A stretch of DNA of 64,000 nucleotides from Haloechinothrix halophila YIM 93223. Lineage in GTDB: Bacteria; Actinomycetota; Actinomycetes; Mycobacteriales; Pseudonocardiaceae. Numbering within the stretch: position 1 is the stretch's first letter; each line of letters opens with the position of its first letter. The stretch is taken from positions 3,933,502-3,997,501 of the forward strand of contig NZ_KI632509.1 of NCBI RefSeq assembly GCF_000504245.1. The letters are read 5' to 3'. This document shows positions 19,273 to 27,872 of this stretch, one piece after another. Made by a program: the position numbers and the translations under genes. The notes below the pieces were generated by a model that ran no database searches, had not been told where the DNA came from, and worked only from the letters and a program-made list of their open reading frames with translations.

Positions 19273-20644
19273 CTGCGGACTCCCCCGCCAGGACACGCAC
19301 CGCGGCAGCGAACGCCTCACCACGGTGGGCGTAGTCGCGGAACATATCCAGCGAAGCAGCGGCAGGGGCGAGCAGCACGACGTCACCCGGTCGTGCCCAT
19401 GCGCTCGCCGCGCTCACCGCCGCAACCATGGGGTCATCGTCACCCGGATCGAGCGTGGTCATGGGGACATCTGGCGCGTGTCGGGAAACCGCGTCGGCGA
19501 TCACATCCGCGTCCGCGCCCAGCAGCACGACGCCACGCAGCCGATCGGCGGCATCGGCGACAAGCGAGGACACCTCAGCGCCTTTGAGCTGGCCACCGGC
19601 GATCCAGACCACGTGCTCGTAGGACAGCAGCGAGCCCGACGCGGCGTGCGGGTTGGTCGCCTTGGAGTCGTTGATGTAGCGCACTCCGGCCACGGTGGCG
19701 ACCTCGGCCGCGCGGTGCTCTCCCGGTGTGAAGGCTCGCAGCCCGTCGCGGACGGCCGCTGGCGACACACCGTAGGCGCGGGCCAGCGCGGCGGCGGCCA
19801 GCGCGTTGGCGATGTTGTGTTTGCCCTCGGGCCGCACATCCGCGACGTCGGCGAGCACGACCGGTTCGTCGGAGTACGCGGCGTCGACCAGAGTGCTGTC
19901 GACGATGCCGAGTTGGCCCGGCTTCGGCTTGCCACGGGTGAAGCCGACCCACTGCGCGTCGCGGGCGGCGTGGTCGGCGACCAGCCGCGTCGAGATCGCA
20001 TCATCGGCGTTGGCGACGGCGACCTGGGTCGCGGCGTGCAGCGTGCCCTTGGCGGCAGCGTAGGTGTCCAGGTCGCCGTGCCAGTCGAGGTGATCCTCCG
20101 CGACGTTGAGCACGACGGACGCGTGCGGCGCGAGGCTGTTCGACCAGTGCAGCTGGAAGCTGGACAGCTCCACCGCGAGCACCTCGTAACCGGCGTGGAC
20201 AGCGTCGAGCACGGCGAAGCCGACGTTGCCGCAGGCCACCGCGTTGGCCCCCGCCGCGCGCAGCATCGCGGCGAGCATGCCGACGGTGGTGGTCTTGCCG
20301 TTGGTGCCGGTGACAGCGAGCCACACCGGCGGTGTCGGCCGTTCGTTGCCGATGCGCCACGCCAGCTCGACGTCGCCGATCACCTCGATGCCCGCCGCGG
20401 CGGCCGAGGCGAGCAGCGGCGAGTCCGGCCGCCAGCCGGGACTGGTCACCACAAGCTCGGTGCCCTCAGGCGGCGTGGTGAGTCCGCGCTCGATCCGCGC
20501 CGGGGTGTCGGCCAGCGCGGCGAGGCGATCGGCGTTGGCGTCGGTGACGGTCACCTGGGCGCCCGCCTCGCACAGCGTGGTAACCACGGAACGTCCCGTC
20601 ACGCCAGCCCCCGCGACGAGCACCGCACGACCGCGCAGGTCCAC
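19259..20644 (-). CDS. murD: UDP-N-acetylmuramoylalanine--D-glutamate ligase
   Basis: Adds D-Glu to UDP-MurNAc-L-Ala. The 461-residue protein has an N-terminal dinucleotide-type fold (VLVAGAGVTGRSV), the ATP loop VTGTNGKTTTVGML (near residue 115), a central NVAEDHLDWHG segment and the C-terminal INDSKATNPHA segment (near 328), all typical of MurD. Its GTG start directly abuts the mraY stop codon (TAGGTG), consistent with tight coupling in the operon. Confidence 0.96.
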   Translation of the reverse strand: MDLRGRAVLVAGAGVTGRSVVTTLCEAGAQVTVTDANADRLAALADTPARIERGLTTPPEGTELVVTSPGWRPDSPLLASAAAAGIEVIGDVELAWRIGNERPTPPVWLAVTGTNGKTTTVGMLAAMLRAAGANAVACGNVGFAVLDAVHAGYEVLAVELSSFQLHWSNSLAPHASVVLNVAEDHLDWHGDLDTYAAAKGTLHAATQVAVANADDAISTRLVADHAARDAQWVGFTRGKPKPGQLGIVDSTLVDAAYSDEPVVLADVADVRPEGKHNIANALAAAALARAYGVSPAAVRDGLRAFTPGEHRAAEVATVAGVRYINDSKATNPHAASGSLLSYEHVVWIAGGQLKGAEVSSLVADAADRLRGVVLLGADADVIADAVSRHAPDVPMTTLDPGDDDPMVAAVSAASAWARPGDVVLLAPAAASLDMFRDYAHRGEAFAAAVRVLAGESADGSP

Positions 20645-21727
20645 CTAGCCTCCCACGAAAGAGAGCTGCTCACTGTAGAACAGCCCGAGCCCGAACATGC
20701 AGCAGATGCCAGCGAGCAGCCAGAACCGGATGATCACGGTGGTTTCGGCCCAGCCAGCCAGCTCGAAGTGGTGGTGGAACGGCGCCATGCGGAACAGCCT
20801 GCGCCGGGTGGTGCGGAAGACCGCGATCTGGACGACCACCGAGACCATCTCCACCACGAACAGCCCGCCGATGACGATGGCAAGCAACTCGGTACGGGTG
20901 GTCACCGACAGCCCGGCGACAAGGCCGCCGAGCGCGAGCGAACCGGTGTCGCCCATGAAGATCTTCGCGGGAGCGGCGTTCCACCACAGGAAGCCGATGC
21001 ACGCGCCGGTCGCGGCAGCGGCGACGACAGCGAGGTCGAGCGGATCGCGCACGTGGTAGCAGGCGTCCTGTGGCACCGGCGTGCACGACAGTCGTGCCTG
21101 CCAGAACGAGATCACCACGTAGGTGCCGAGCACCATCGCCGCCGCGCCGCCAGCGAGCCCGTCGAGCCCGTCGGTGAAGTTCACCGCGTTCGACCATGCC
21201 GAGATCAGCAGGTAGCAGAAGATGATGAACACCGGCACCGGGAATGTGATCAGTGCCAGATCGCGGACATAGGACAGTTGCAGCGAGGCAGGGGTGAGCC
21301 CGTTGTCGTCAGCGAAGTTGATCGCAAGGATGGCGAAGCTGACCGCGATGACCAGCTGACCAACCAGCTTGGACGTCTTGTTCAGCCCGAGGTTGCGCTG
21401 TTTACGGATCTTGATGAAGTCATCGAGGAACCCGACCACGCCGAGGCCGACCGCGAGGTACAGCACCACAAGGCCGGACGCCGATGGGCCGCTGCCGTCG
21501 GCGAGGGCGAACCGCAGCAGGTGCGCGGTGAAGTAGCCGACGACCATCGCCACGATGATCGCCACGCCGCCCATCGTGGGCGTACCGCGCTTGGACCGGT
21601 GCCCCTGCGGGCCCTCTTCCCTGATCTCCTGGCCGAAGCCTTGCTTGGCGAACACCCGGATGAGGTATGGCGTGAGCAGAATCGAGACGAGCAGACCAAC
21701 CGAAGCGGCGATCAGAATGCTGATCAC
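20645..21727 (-). CDS. mraY: Phospho-MurNAc-pentapeptide translocase
   Basis: Integral membrane transferase that moves phospho-MurNAc-pentapeptide from UDP onto undecaprenyl phosphate, giving lipid I. Ten hydrophobic segments are visible in 360 residues. Signature motifs include GTPTMGG near the N-terminus, the acidic FLDDFIK, the [12 protein letters not shown] loop, [12 protein letters not shown] and the [11 protein letters not shown] histidine cluster. The GTG at 21727 overlaps the murF stop by four bases (GTGA); the upstream open extension is Arg/Trp-rich and implausible. Confidence 0.96.
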   Translation of the reverse strand: MISILIAASVGLLVSILLTPYLIRVFAKQGFGQEIREEGPQGHRSKRGTPTMGGVAIIVAMVVGYFTAHLLRFALADGSGPSASGLVVLYLAVGLGVVGFLDDFIKIRKQRNLGLNKTSKLVGQLVIAVSFAILAINFADDNGLTPASLQLSYVRDLALITFPVPVFIIFCYLLISAWSNAVNFTDGLDGLAGGAAAMVLGTYVVISFWQARLSCTPVPQDACYHVRDPLDLAVVAAAATGACIGFLWWNAAPAKIFMGDTGSLALGGLVAGLSVTTRTELLAIVIGGLFVVEMVSVVVQIAVFRTTRRRLFRMAPFHHHFELAGWAETTVIIRFWLLAGICCMFGLGLFYSEQLSFVGG

Positions 21728-23253
21728 GCGATACCACCATCCTGTGTCCCAGTGCTGACCGTGTCGGCGATGTCCGGCCCAGCCGCGCCAATCTCCGCCC
21801 CGAGCAGCGCGTCGGCGACTCGCCAAAGCTCGGCCACCTTAGACGCCTTGACCAACACGGCGTCATCGGGGCCCACCTCCTCGGTGAGCACCGCGATGGC
21901 CTCCGCCGCGTCCGCGACGAGCATCGACTCGTCACCCCACGAACCCTCGTGGCAGGCGCCGTGGTGCATCGCGGCGGCTCGCTCGCCAACGACGATGAGC
22001 CGGTTGATGTTGAGCCGCACCGCGAGCCTGCCGATCTCGTCATGGGCGGTGACGCTGTCCGCGCCCAGTTCGGCCATCTCGCCGAGCACGGCCCAGGAAC
22101 GCTGGTCCCTGCTGACCGACGCGAGCGCTTTCAGCGCGGCCCGCATCGACTCCGGATTGGCGTTGTAAGAGTCGTTGAGCACGATCAGCCCGTCGGACCG
22201 GGTGGTGACGTGCATCCGGCGTTCGGAGCGGCGCTCCACCGCGCTCAGCCGCGCGCCGACGTCGTCGATCGACGCGCCGAGCTCCAGCGCGACGGCAGCG
22301 GCCGCGAGCGCGTTGCCCACGTGGTGCTCACCGTGCAGCCCCAGCGCCACCTCGGTCTCGCCGTGCGCGCTGACCAGCCGGAACGACGCCCGTGCCAGTT
22401 CGTCCAGCTGGACGTCGACCGCCCGCACGTCGGCATCGGGTGACTCGCCGACCCGCACCACCTTCGCGCTGGTGCGCTCGGCCATCGCGGCGACGAGCGG
22501 GTCGTCGGCGTTCAGCACCGCCACCCCGCCGTCTTCGGCAGGCGGCAGTGCCTCGACCAGTTCACCCTTGGTGGCGGCGATGCCTTCCCGGGAGCCGAAC
22601 TCGCCGACGTGTGCGGTGCCGACGTTGAGCACGACGCCAAGCCGGGGTGGCGCGATCCGCGCCAGCTCCGCGATGTGGCCCGGCCCGCGCGCGGACAGCT
22701 CCAGCACCAGGTGCCGAGTCTCGGTGTCGGCCAGCAGCGCGGTCCACGGGTGGCCCAGCTCGTTGTTGAACGACCCTGGCGGGGCCACGGTCGGGCCCAT
22801 CGGCTCAAGCAGCTGCGCGATGACGTCCTTCGTGGACGTCTTGCCGGAGGATCCGGTCACGCCGACCACGGCGAGCCCTGATTCGGCCAGCTCGGCCACC
22901 ACGTGCCGCGCGAGCGCGGCCAGCGCGGCGAGCACGGCGGCGCCGGAGCCGTCGGTGTCGCCGGTGAGCGCGACCGAGCCCGCGTTGGCCGCGCCCGGTG
23001 GCAGCGGCGGCACGATCACGGCTGGCGCGTCGACAGGACGGGCGGCGAGCACCCCGGCAGCGCCCGCGGCGACCGCACCTGCGGCGAATGCGTGCCCGTC
23101 CACCCGCTCCCCTGGCAGCGCGATGAACAGCCCGCCCGCCTCGATGCGCCGGGAGTCGAACTCCACGCCCGCGGTGATGGTCTCGGTGCCGTCGCTGTCG
23201 TGCAGCGTGCCGCCGACGATCTCGGCGAGCCGCGCCAGGCTCATGCTGATCAC
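21724..23253 (-). CDS. murF: UDP-MurNAc-tripeptide--D-Ala-D-Ala ligase
   Basis: Completes the cytoplasmic pentapeptide by adding D-Ala-D-Ala. The 509-residue Mur ligase has an N-terminal uridine-binding domain with [20 protein letters not shown] (about residues 28-47), the ATP loop [12 protein letters not shown] (near residue 131) and the C-terminal [12 protein letters not shown] segment. Its GTG start overlaps the murE stop by four bases. A second in-frame ATG is three codons on. Confidence 0.96.
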   Translation of the reverse strand: MISMSLARLAEIVGGTLHDSDGTETITAGVEFDSRRIEAGGLFIALPGERVDGHAFAAGAVAAGAAGVLAARPVDAPAVIVPPLPPGAANAGSVALTGDTDGSGAAVLAALAALARHVVAELAESGLAVVGVTGSSGKTSTKDVIAQLLEPMGPTVAPPGSFNNELGHPWTALLADTETRHLVLELSARGPGHIAELARIAPPRLGVVLNVGTAHVGEFGSREGIAATKGELVEALPPAEDGGVAVLNADDPLVAAMAERTSAKVVRVGESPDADVRAVDVQLDELARASFRLVSAHGETEVALGLHGEHHVGNALAAAAVALELGASIDDVGARLSAVERRSERRMHVTTRSDGLIVLNDSYNANPESMRAALKALASVSRDQRSWAVLGEMAELGADSVTAHDEIGRLAVRLNINRLIVVGERAAAMHHGACHEGSWGDESMLVADAAEAIAVLTEEVGPDDAVLVKASKVAELWRVADALLGAEIGAAGPDIADTVSTGTQDGGIA

Positions 23254-24815
23254 AGTCGGGCTCCTTCCACCGCGGCGCGCAGCGCGGCGGCCAGTTCGTC
23301 ACGGTCGGAGAACGGGTGCACCACCCCGGCGATGTTCTGTCCTGTCTCGTGGCCCTTGCCCGCGATCAGCACGGAATCGCCCGGCGCGGCGAGCGAAACG
23401 GCGTGCCGGATGGCTTCCTTGCGGTCGCCGATCTCGACGACCTCCCCCGCGAACTCCGGCGCGACGGCCTTGGCACCGGACAGCACGGCCGCCCTGATCT
23501 CGGCGGGGTCCTCGCTGCGCGGGTTGTCGTCGGTGACGATCAGCACGTCGCTGCGGCGCGCGGCGGCCTCGCCCATCTGCGCGCGCTTGCCCGCGTCGCG
23601 GTCACCCCCGCAGCCGAGCACCGTGATGACCTTGCCCTCGGTCTGCCCGCGCAGCGCGTCCAGCCCGAGCGCGACGGCGGCGGGCTTGTGCGCGTAGTCG
23701 ACGACGGCGGTGAACCGCTGCCCCTCGTCGACGCGTTCCATCCTGCCCGGCACCTGTACCGAGGACAGCCCGGTGGCGATCTCGTCAGGCCCGACGCCGG
23801 TGACGTCCAGGATCGCGGCGGCGAGCAGCGCGTTGACGACGTTGAACTCCCCTGGCAGCGGCAGCGTGGTGCGGATCGACACCCCACCTGGCCCGTGCAG
23901 CGTGAACGACTGCTCCCCCGTCGGCGTCGAGCCGAGATCGCTCGCGGTCCAGGCGGCCCCGGTACTCGCGTCCAGCGCGACGGTGATGGTCTGCGGCGTC
24001 ACGAGCGTCTGGCCCCACGCGCTGTCGATCACGACGACCTCGGTCGTCGAGCGACCGTCGAACAACTGCGCCTTCGCCGCGAAGTACTCCGCCATGTCGC
24101 GGTGGAAGTCCAGGTGGTCCTGCGAGAGGTTGGTGAACGCGCCGACGGTGAACCGGGTGCCATTGACCCGCCCGAGGGACAGTGCGTGGCTGGAGACCTC
24201 CATCGGCACGTGGGTGACGCCTCGCTCCACCATCAGCGCGAACAACGCCTGCAGGTCCGGCGCCTCCGGGGTGGTGAACGCACTCGTCAGCCGCTCGCCC
24301 GCGACGCGGGTCTCCACCGTGCCGATCAGCCCGGTGGTCTTGCCAGCGGCACGCAGCCCGGACTCGACCAGGTAGGCCGTGGTCGTCTTGCCTGAGGTGC
24401 CGGTGATGCCGAGCACCGCGACATCGAGCGAGGGCTCGCCGTAGATCCAGGCGGCGATCTCGCCGAGCACTCCGCGGGGATCGTCGTGCACAAGCAGCGG
24501 CACCTCGGCGTCGGTCAGCCTCGGCCGCGCCGCGCCCTCCGGGTCGGTGAGCACCGCCGCCGCGCCCGCGGCGATCGCCTGGTCCACGAAATCGGCGCCG
24601 TGCGCGCGGGCGCCGGGCAGCGCGGCGAACAGATCGCCGGGCCGCACCTGATGCGCCCGCAACGCCGCCCCGGTCACGGTGATCTCGTCGATGGGGTCGG
24701 CACCGGCCGCTGGTATGAGACGGCCATCCGCGCGCGCGACGAGCGTGGTCACCGGCACCGGAACCGTATTGCTCGGACGCCAGCCTGTCATCGACTCAGC
24801 ACTTCCCATGGACAC
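23250..24815 (-). CDS. murE: UDP-MurNAc-dipeptide--meso-diaminopimelate ligase
   Basis: Adds the third stem-peptide residue. The DNPR motif (TDDNPRSEDP, near residue 430) is the diagnostic meso-diaminopimelate-specific sequence, so the wall is DAP-type. The ATP loop ITGTSGKTTTAYLV and the MEVSSHALSLGRVNG and YAHKPAAV segments are also present. Length is 521 aa with a short variable N-terminus; the GTG at 24815 or the ATG two codons on could be the start. It is the first visible gene of the mur operon: the expected ftsI, ftsL, rsmH and mraZ do not precede it, and a phosphofructokinase gene ends 64 nt upstream. Confidence 0.96.
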   Translation of the reverse strand: MSMGSAESMTGWRPSNTVPVPVTTLVARADGRLIPAAGADPIDEITVTGAALRAHQVRPGDLFAALPGARAHGADFVDQAIAAGAAAVLTDPEGAARPRLTDAEVPLLVHDDPRGVLGEIAAWIYGEPSLDVAVLGITGTSGKTTTAYLVESGLRAAGKTTGLIGTVETRVAGERLTSAFTTPEAPDLQALFALMVERGVTHVPMEVSSHALSLGRVNGTRFTVGAFTNLSQDHLDFHRDMAEYFAAKAQLFDGRSTTEVVVIDSAWGQTLVTPQTITVALDASTGAAWTASDLGSTPTGEQSFTLHGPGGVSIRTTLPLPGEFNVVNALLAAAILDVTGVGPDEIATGLSSVQVPGRMERVDEGQRFTAVVDYAHKPAAVALGLDALRGQTEGKVITVLGCGGDRDAGKRAQMGEAAARRSDVLIVTDDNPRSEDPAEIRAAVLSGAKAVAPEFAGEVVEIGDRKEAIRHAVSLAAPGDSVLIAGKGHETGQNIAGVVHPFSDRDELAAALRAAVEGARL

Positions 24816-24879
24816 GCGCCGAAGGTTACCGGCGCGACGGTGCTCACTCGGCCCCGGGATGGGCGGTGCCCTAGCCGCC

Positions 24880-25905
24880 CTAGCCGAAGAACACCTGGGC
24901 CTCGGTGTAGCGATCCTCCGGCACCGTCTTGAGCTTGGCGGTGGCGTCGGCGAGCTTCACCCGGACGATATCGGTGCCGCGCAACGCCACCATGGCACCG
25001 AAGTCGCCCTCGGCTACCGCGTCGACGGCCTGCAGCCCGAACCGGGTCGCCAGCACTCGGTCGTAGGCGGTCGGCGTGCCGCCGCGCTGGGTGTGGCCGA
25101 GCACGACCGCGCGAGACTCCTTGCCGGTGCGATCCGCGATCTCCTCGGCGAGCCACTGGCCGACGCCGCCGAGCCGGACGTGCCCGAAGGCGTCCCGCTC
25201 CCCGGAGTGCAGCACTTCCGCGCCGCCGACCGGCACCGCGCCCTCCGCGACCACGATGATCGGCGCGTACATGCGCTCGAACCGGCGCTCCACCCACTCG
25301 ACGACCTGCTCGACATCGAACTCCCGCTCGGGGACCAAGATCACATTCGCGCCGCCAGCGAGACCGGAGTGCAGCGCGATCCAGCCCGCGTGCCTGCCCA
25401 TCACCTCGACGACCAGCGCGCGGTGGTGCGACTCCGCCGTGGTGCGTAGCCGGTCGATGGCCTCGGTTGCGATGTGGACCGCGGTGTCGAAGCCGAACGT
25501 GTAGTCGGTGGCGTCCAAGTCGTTGTCGATGGTCTTCGGCACGCCGACGACGTTCACGCCGTCCTCGCCGAGCCGGTTCGCCACGCCGAGGGTGTCCTCC
25601 CCACCGATGGCGACCAGCGCGTCGACGCTCTCCTCGGCGAGCGTTTTCTTGATCGCCTCAGCGCCGCCGTCCTCTTTGTACGGGTTGGTGCGCGACGAGC
25701 CGAGGATGGTGCCGCCTCGGTCGAGGATGTCCTCGACGTCGTCGAGCCCGAGCGGCCTGCTGTCGCCGGTCATCGGCCCCTGCCAGCCGCTGCGGAAGCC
25801 GACAAGGTCCCAGTCGTGCACTTCGATTCCCTTGCGCACCACCGCCCTGATCACGGCGTTCAGTCCAGGGCAGTCACCGCCGCCGGTCAGCAAGCCAACA
25901 CGCAT
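24880..25905 (-). CDS. pfp: 6-phosphofructokinase, pyrophosphate-type active site
   Basis: Phosphorylates fructose 6-phosphate at C1. The 341-residue protein starts MRVGLLTGGGDCPGLNA. Two residues decide the phosphoryl donor: Asp104 in IGGEDTLG and Lys124 in VPKTIDND. ATP-dependent enzymes have Gly at position 104; Asp104 with Lys124 is the pattern of the reversible PPi-dependent enzyme of Amycolatopsis methanolica (known family data), so PPi is the likely donor. Streptomyces ATP enzymes of the same group combine Gly and Lys. The ATG at 25905 has GGAGGA upstream at good distance. It lies immediately upstream of murE and divergent from aroG. Confidence 0.9.
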   Translation of the reverse strand: MRVGLLTGGGDCPGLNAVIRAVVRKGIEVHDWDLVGFRSGWQGPMTGDSRPLGLDDVEDILDRGGTILGSSRTNPYKEDGGAEAIKKTLAEESVDALVAIGGEDTLGVANRLGEDGVNVVGVPKTIDNDLDATDYTFGFDTAVHIATEAIDRLRTTAESHHRALVVEVMGRHAGWIALHSGLAGGANVILVPEREFDVEQVVEWVERRFERMYAPIIVVAEGAVPVGGAEVLHSGERDAFGHVRLGGVGQWLAEEIADRTGKESRAVVLGHTQRGGTPTAYDRVLATRFGLQAVDAVAEGDFGAMVALRGTDIVRVKLADATAKLKTVPEDRYTEAQVFFG

Positions 25906-26090
25906 GAAGTCCTCCGAGTCCCAGGTCGTGGCGCTCACAGTGATGTCTCAGGTGTCTCACAGTGCGGACGCGGCTGCGCCTGTGCCGGGTCTCACACCGC
26001 CAGGGTTCAGCCTAGTCACGACAACTGGATCGGTGCAGCCACCCCGATGCGAACCGCAACATCCCGACAGTGGCGCTCACCGGGAGCTGT

Positions 26091-26096
26091 TACGGT
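26091..26096 (+). promoter_or_regulatory. -10 element of the aroG leader transcript
   Basis: TACGGT fits the actinobacterial TANNNT -10 consensus. Only 7 nt separate it from the ATG of the leader peptide at 26104, so transcription should begin at or next to that A and the leader peptide would be read from a leaderless mRNA. No clear -35 is seen. Confidence 0.5.
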
Positions 26097-26103
26097 GTTC
26101 GCT

Positions 26104-26169
26104 ATGCAGCGTTATTTCTGGTTTAGCGAGCCGGCCCTGGGTGGGCGCGGCAGCCGAACCATGCGCTGA
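26104..26169 (+). CDS. Aromatic leader peptide (21 aa) upstream of DAHP synthase
   Basis: ATG to TGA encodes a 21-residue peptide that begins MQRYFWFSEP and ends RTMR. Four consecutive aromatic codons, TAT TTC TGG TTT (26113-26124), place Tyr, Phe, Trp and Phe at residues 4-7, the three products of the pathway that begins with DAHP synthase. This is the arrangement of ribosome-mediated attenuators. The ORF is too short for ordinary gene calling but has a -10 element at leaderless distance and is followed by switching hairpins. A comparable leader peptide in front of a DAHP synthase gene has, to my knowledge, been described in Corynebacterium glutamicum. Confidence 0.75.
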   Translation: MQRYFWFSEPALGGRGSRTMR

Positions 26170-26230
26170 CCTCTCACCCCGAGCCGGAACAACAAGCCGG
26201 CTCGGGCGTCCGGGGCGGCTTGGAGAAAGG
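26127..26230 (+). promoter_or_regulatory. Candidate attenuator with competing hairpins before aroG
   Basis: Segment B (CCCGAGCCGG, 26178-26187) and segment C (CCGGCTCGGG, 26197-26206) form a perfect 10-bp hairpin with a 9-nt loop. Segment A (CGAGCCGG, 26127-26134), inside the leader peptide right after the aromatic codons, is identical to eight bases of B and can also pair with C. Segment D (CGGCTTG, 26216-26222) abuts the GGAGAAAGG ribosome-binding site and is complementary to CAAGCCG (26193-26199) at the start of C. These pairings exclude one another. A ribosome stalled on Tyr/Phe/Trp codons would cover A and leave B:C to form, freeing the ribosome-binding site. One that reaches the stop at 26169 would cover the start of B and favour C:D. 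No U-run is present, so control is more likely translational. Confidence 0.6.
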
Positions 26231-26232
26231 AA

Positions 26233-27327
26233 GTGACCATGCCGCCCACCGCAGGCAGAGGCGACGCATCCACGATCGAGCTGCACAATCAACGTGTCAC
26301 TGGCGTCAGCCCGTTGCTGTCGCCCGCGCTGCTGCGCCAGGAGTTCCCACTGGCGCCCGCCGCCGCCAAGACCGTGAGCCAGGGCCGCACTGACACCGTC
26401 AACGTGCTGAACGGCGACGACGACCGGCTGCTTGTCGTGGTCGGGCCGTGCTCGGTGCACGATCCGGACGCCGCCATCGATTACGCGCGCACGCTCGCCG
26501 CGCAGGCCGAGCGGCTCCGCGACGACCTGCACGTCGTGATGCGGGTGTACTTCGAGAAGCCGCGCACCACGCTCGGGTGGAAGGGCTTGATCAACGACCC
26601 CGATCTCGACGGCAGCTTCGCCGTGAACCGGGGCCTGCGCATCGCCCGCAAGCTCCTGCTGGACATCTCCGAGATCGGCCTGCCTGTCGGCTGCGAGTTC
26701 CTCGACCCGATCACCCCGCAGTTCATCGCCGATGCCGTCAGCTGGGGTTCCATCGGCGCCCGCACCGCGGCCAGCCAGGTGCACCGGCAGCTGTGCAGCG
26801 GGCTGTCCATGCCGATCGGCATCAAGAACTCCACCGAGGGCGACGTCCAGGTCGCCGTGGACGCCACCCGCGCGGCGGCGGCGAGCCACGTCTTCCCCGG
26901 CATCAATGACGACGGTCTCGCCGCGCTGCTGACGACGTCCGGCAACGCCGACTGCCACGTCATCCTGCGCGGCAGCGCGTCCGGTCCGAATCACGACGCC
27001 ACCACCGTCGCGGACACCCTCGCGCGGCTGACCAAGGCCGGGCTGCCGGAACGAGTGATCATCGACGCCAGCCATGGCAACAGCGGCAAGGACCACGTCC
27101 GGCAGGCCGAACTCACTGGCGAGATCGCCGAGCGCGTCGCCGAGGGCGAACGCGGCATCACCGGCGTCATGCTGGAGAGCTTCCTCGCGGCGGGCCGCCA
27201 GGATCTCACCCTCGGCAAGCGCGACGAGCTGGACTACGGCCGCAGCATCACCGACGCCTGCATGGACTGGGACACCACCAGCACGCTGCTCGACCAGCTG
27301 GCGGCCGCCGTGCGTGTGCGGCGCTAG
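26233..27327 (+). CDS. aroG: DAHP synthase, class I alpha (AroG/AroF type)
   Basis: Condenses phosphoenolpyruvate and erythrose 4-phosphate to 3-deoxy-D-arabino-heptulosonate 7-phosphate, the first step of aromatic biosynthesis. The 364-residue protein has VVGPCSVHDP (metal-binding Cys near residue 75), MRVYFEKPRTTLGWKGL, the GARTAASQVHR segment, and IDASHGNSGKDH, all close to E. coli AroG. It is not the class II type typical of mycobacteria. GTG at 26233 and ATG at 26239 are both well placed behind GGAGAAAGG. Expression is probably controlled by the aromatic leader. Its stop overlaps that of the convergent exoribonuclease gene by four bases. Confidence 0.94.
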   Translation: MTMPPTAGRGDASTIELHNQRVTGVSPLLSPALLRQEFPLAPAAAKTVSQGRTDTVNVLNGDDDRLLVVVGPCSVHDPDAAIDYARTLAAQAERLRDDLHVVMRVYFEKPRTTLGWKGLINDPDLDGSFAVNRGLRIARKLLLDISEIGLPVGCEFLDPITPQFIADAVSWGSIGARTAASQVHRQLCSGLSMPIGIKNSTEGDVQVAVDATRAAAASHVFPGINDDGLAALLTTSGNADCHVILRGSASGPNHDATTVADTLARLTKAGLPERVIIDASHGNSGKDHVRQAELTGEIAERVAEGERGITGVMLESFLAAGRQDLTLGKRDELDYGRSITDACMDWDTTSTLLDQLAAAVRVRR

Positions 27328-27824
27328 CCGGGCAGGCCGCGCCTGCGGCGTACCTGTTCGAGCGCCTGCCACCGGGCGAGGTTGTGCCGCGCGTCCGCGA
27401 GCGCGTCATGCGCGTTCGCGGGCGGCGGCGGCAACTCCGGCTTACCCAGGTCCTCCCAGCGTTGCCGCAGGTCGCGGGTGAACCGGGGCAGCTGGCGCGG
27501 CAGTGCGGGCATCGCGCCCCACAGCTGCGCGAGCGCGACATGGTCGTAGGCGGCGAACCAGGCCCAGAGCTGCACCCCGCCGTACGGCTTGCCGATGAAC
27601 TCAAGCAGGTCCTGCCTGATCCGCTCCCTGCTGCGCCACGCCTTGTCGCTCGGGGACGGCAGCTGCGGCAGCACGTGCTCGCGCACCCACGGGCCAGCAC
27701 GGTCCGGGTCGAACTCGGTGGACACCGCATAGAACTCGCGGCCACGTTCGTCAACGACGCCGATGGACACCAGGTCGATCGTCCTGCCGTCCTCGATGAA
27801 CTCGGTGTCGTAGAAGAATCGCAC
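27324..27824 (-). CDS. 3'-5' exoribonuclease, DEDDh type (Rv2179c-like)
   Basis: A 166-residue single-domain exonuclease of the RNase T fold. The DEDD acidic residues are seen in YDTEFIEDG (Asp6, Glu8) and AYDH (about Asp93), and HDALADARHN near residue 138-147 provides the catalytic His and last Asp. It corresponds to the small exoribonuclease Rv2179c, which trims 3' overhangs and is also annotated as a polyadenylate-specific exoribonuclease. The GTG at 27824 is the only suitable start. It converges on aroG, with overlapping stop codons, and is followed upstream by plsC, the same order as in mycobacteria. Confidence 0.88.
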   Translation of the reverse strand: MRFFYDTEFIEDGRTIDLVSIGVVDERGREFYAVSTEFDPDRAGPWVREHVLPQLPSPSDKAWRSRERIRQDLLEFIGKPYGGVQLWAWFAAYDHVALAQLWGAMPALPRQLPRFTRDLRQRWEDLGKPELPPPPANAHDALADARHNLARWQALEQVRRRRGLPG

Positions 27825-27872
27825 TGGCCAACCTTACGAAGAGTCACCATCACCAGCGGGATGGGGGGCGGC

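Noticed and set aside
26077-27372. 431-codon minus-strand ORF opposite aroG
   Set aside because: Shadow of aroG, which has clear DAHP synthase motifs on the plus strand.
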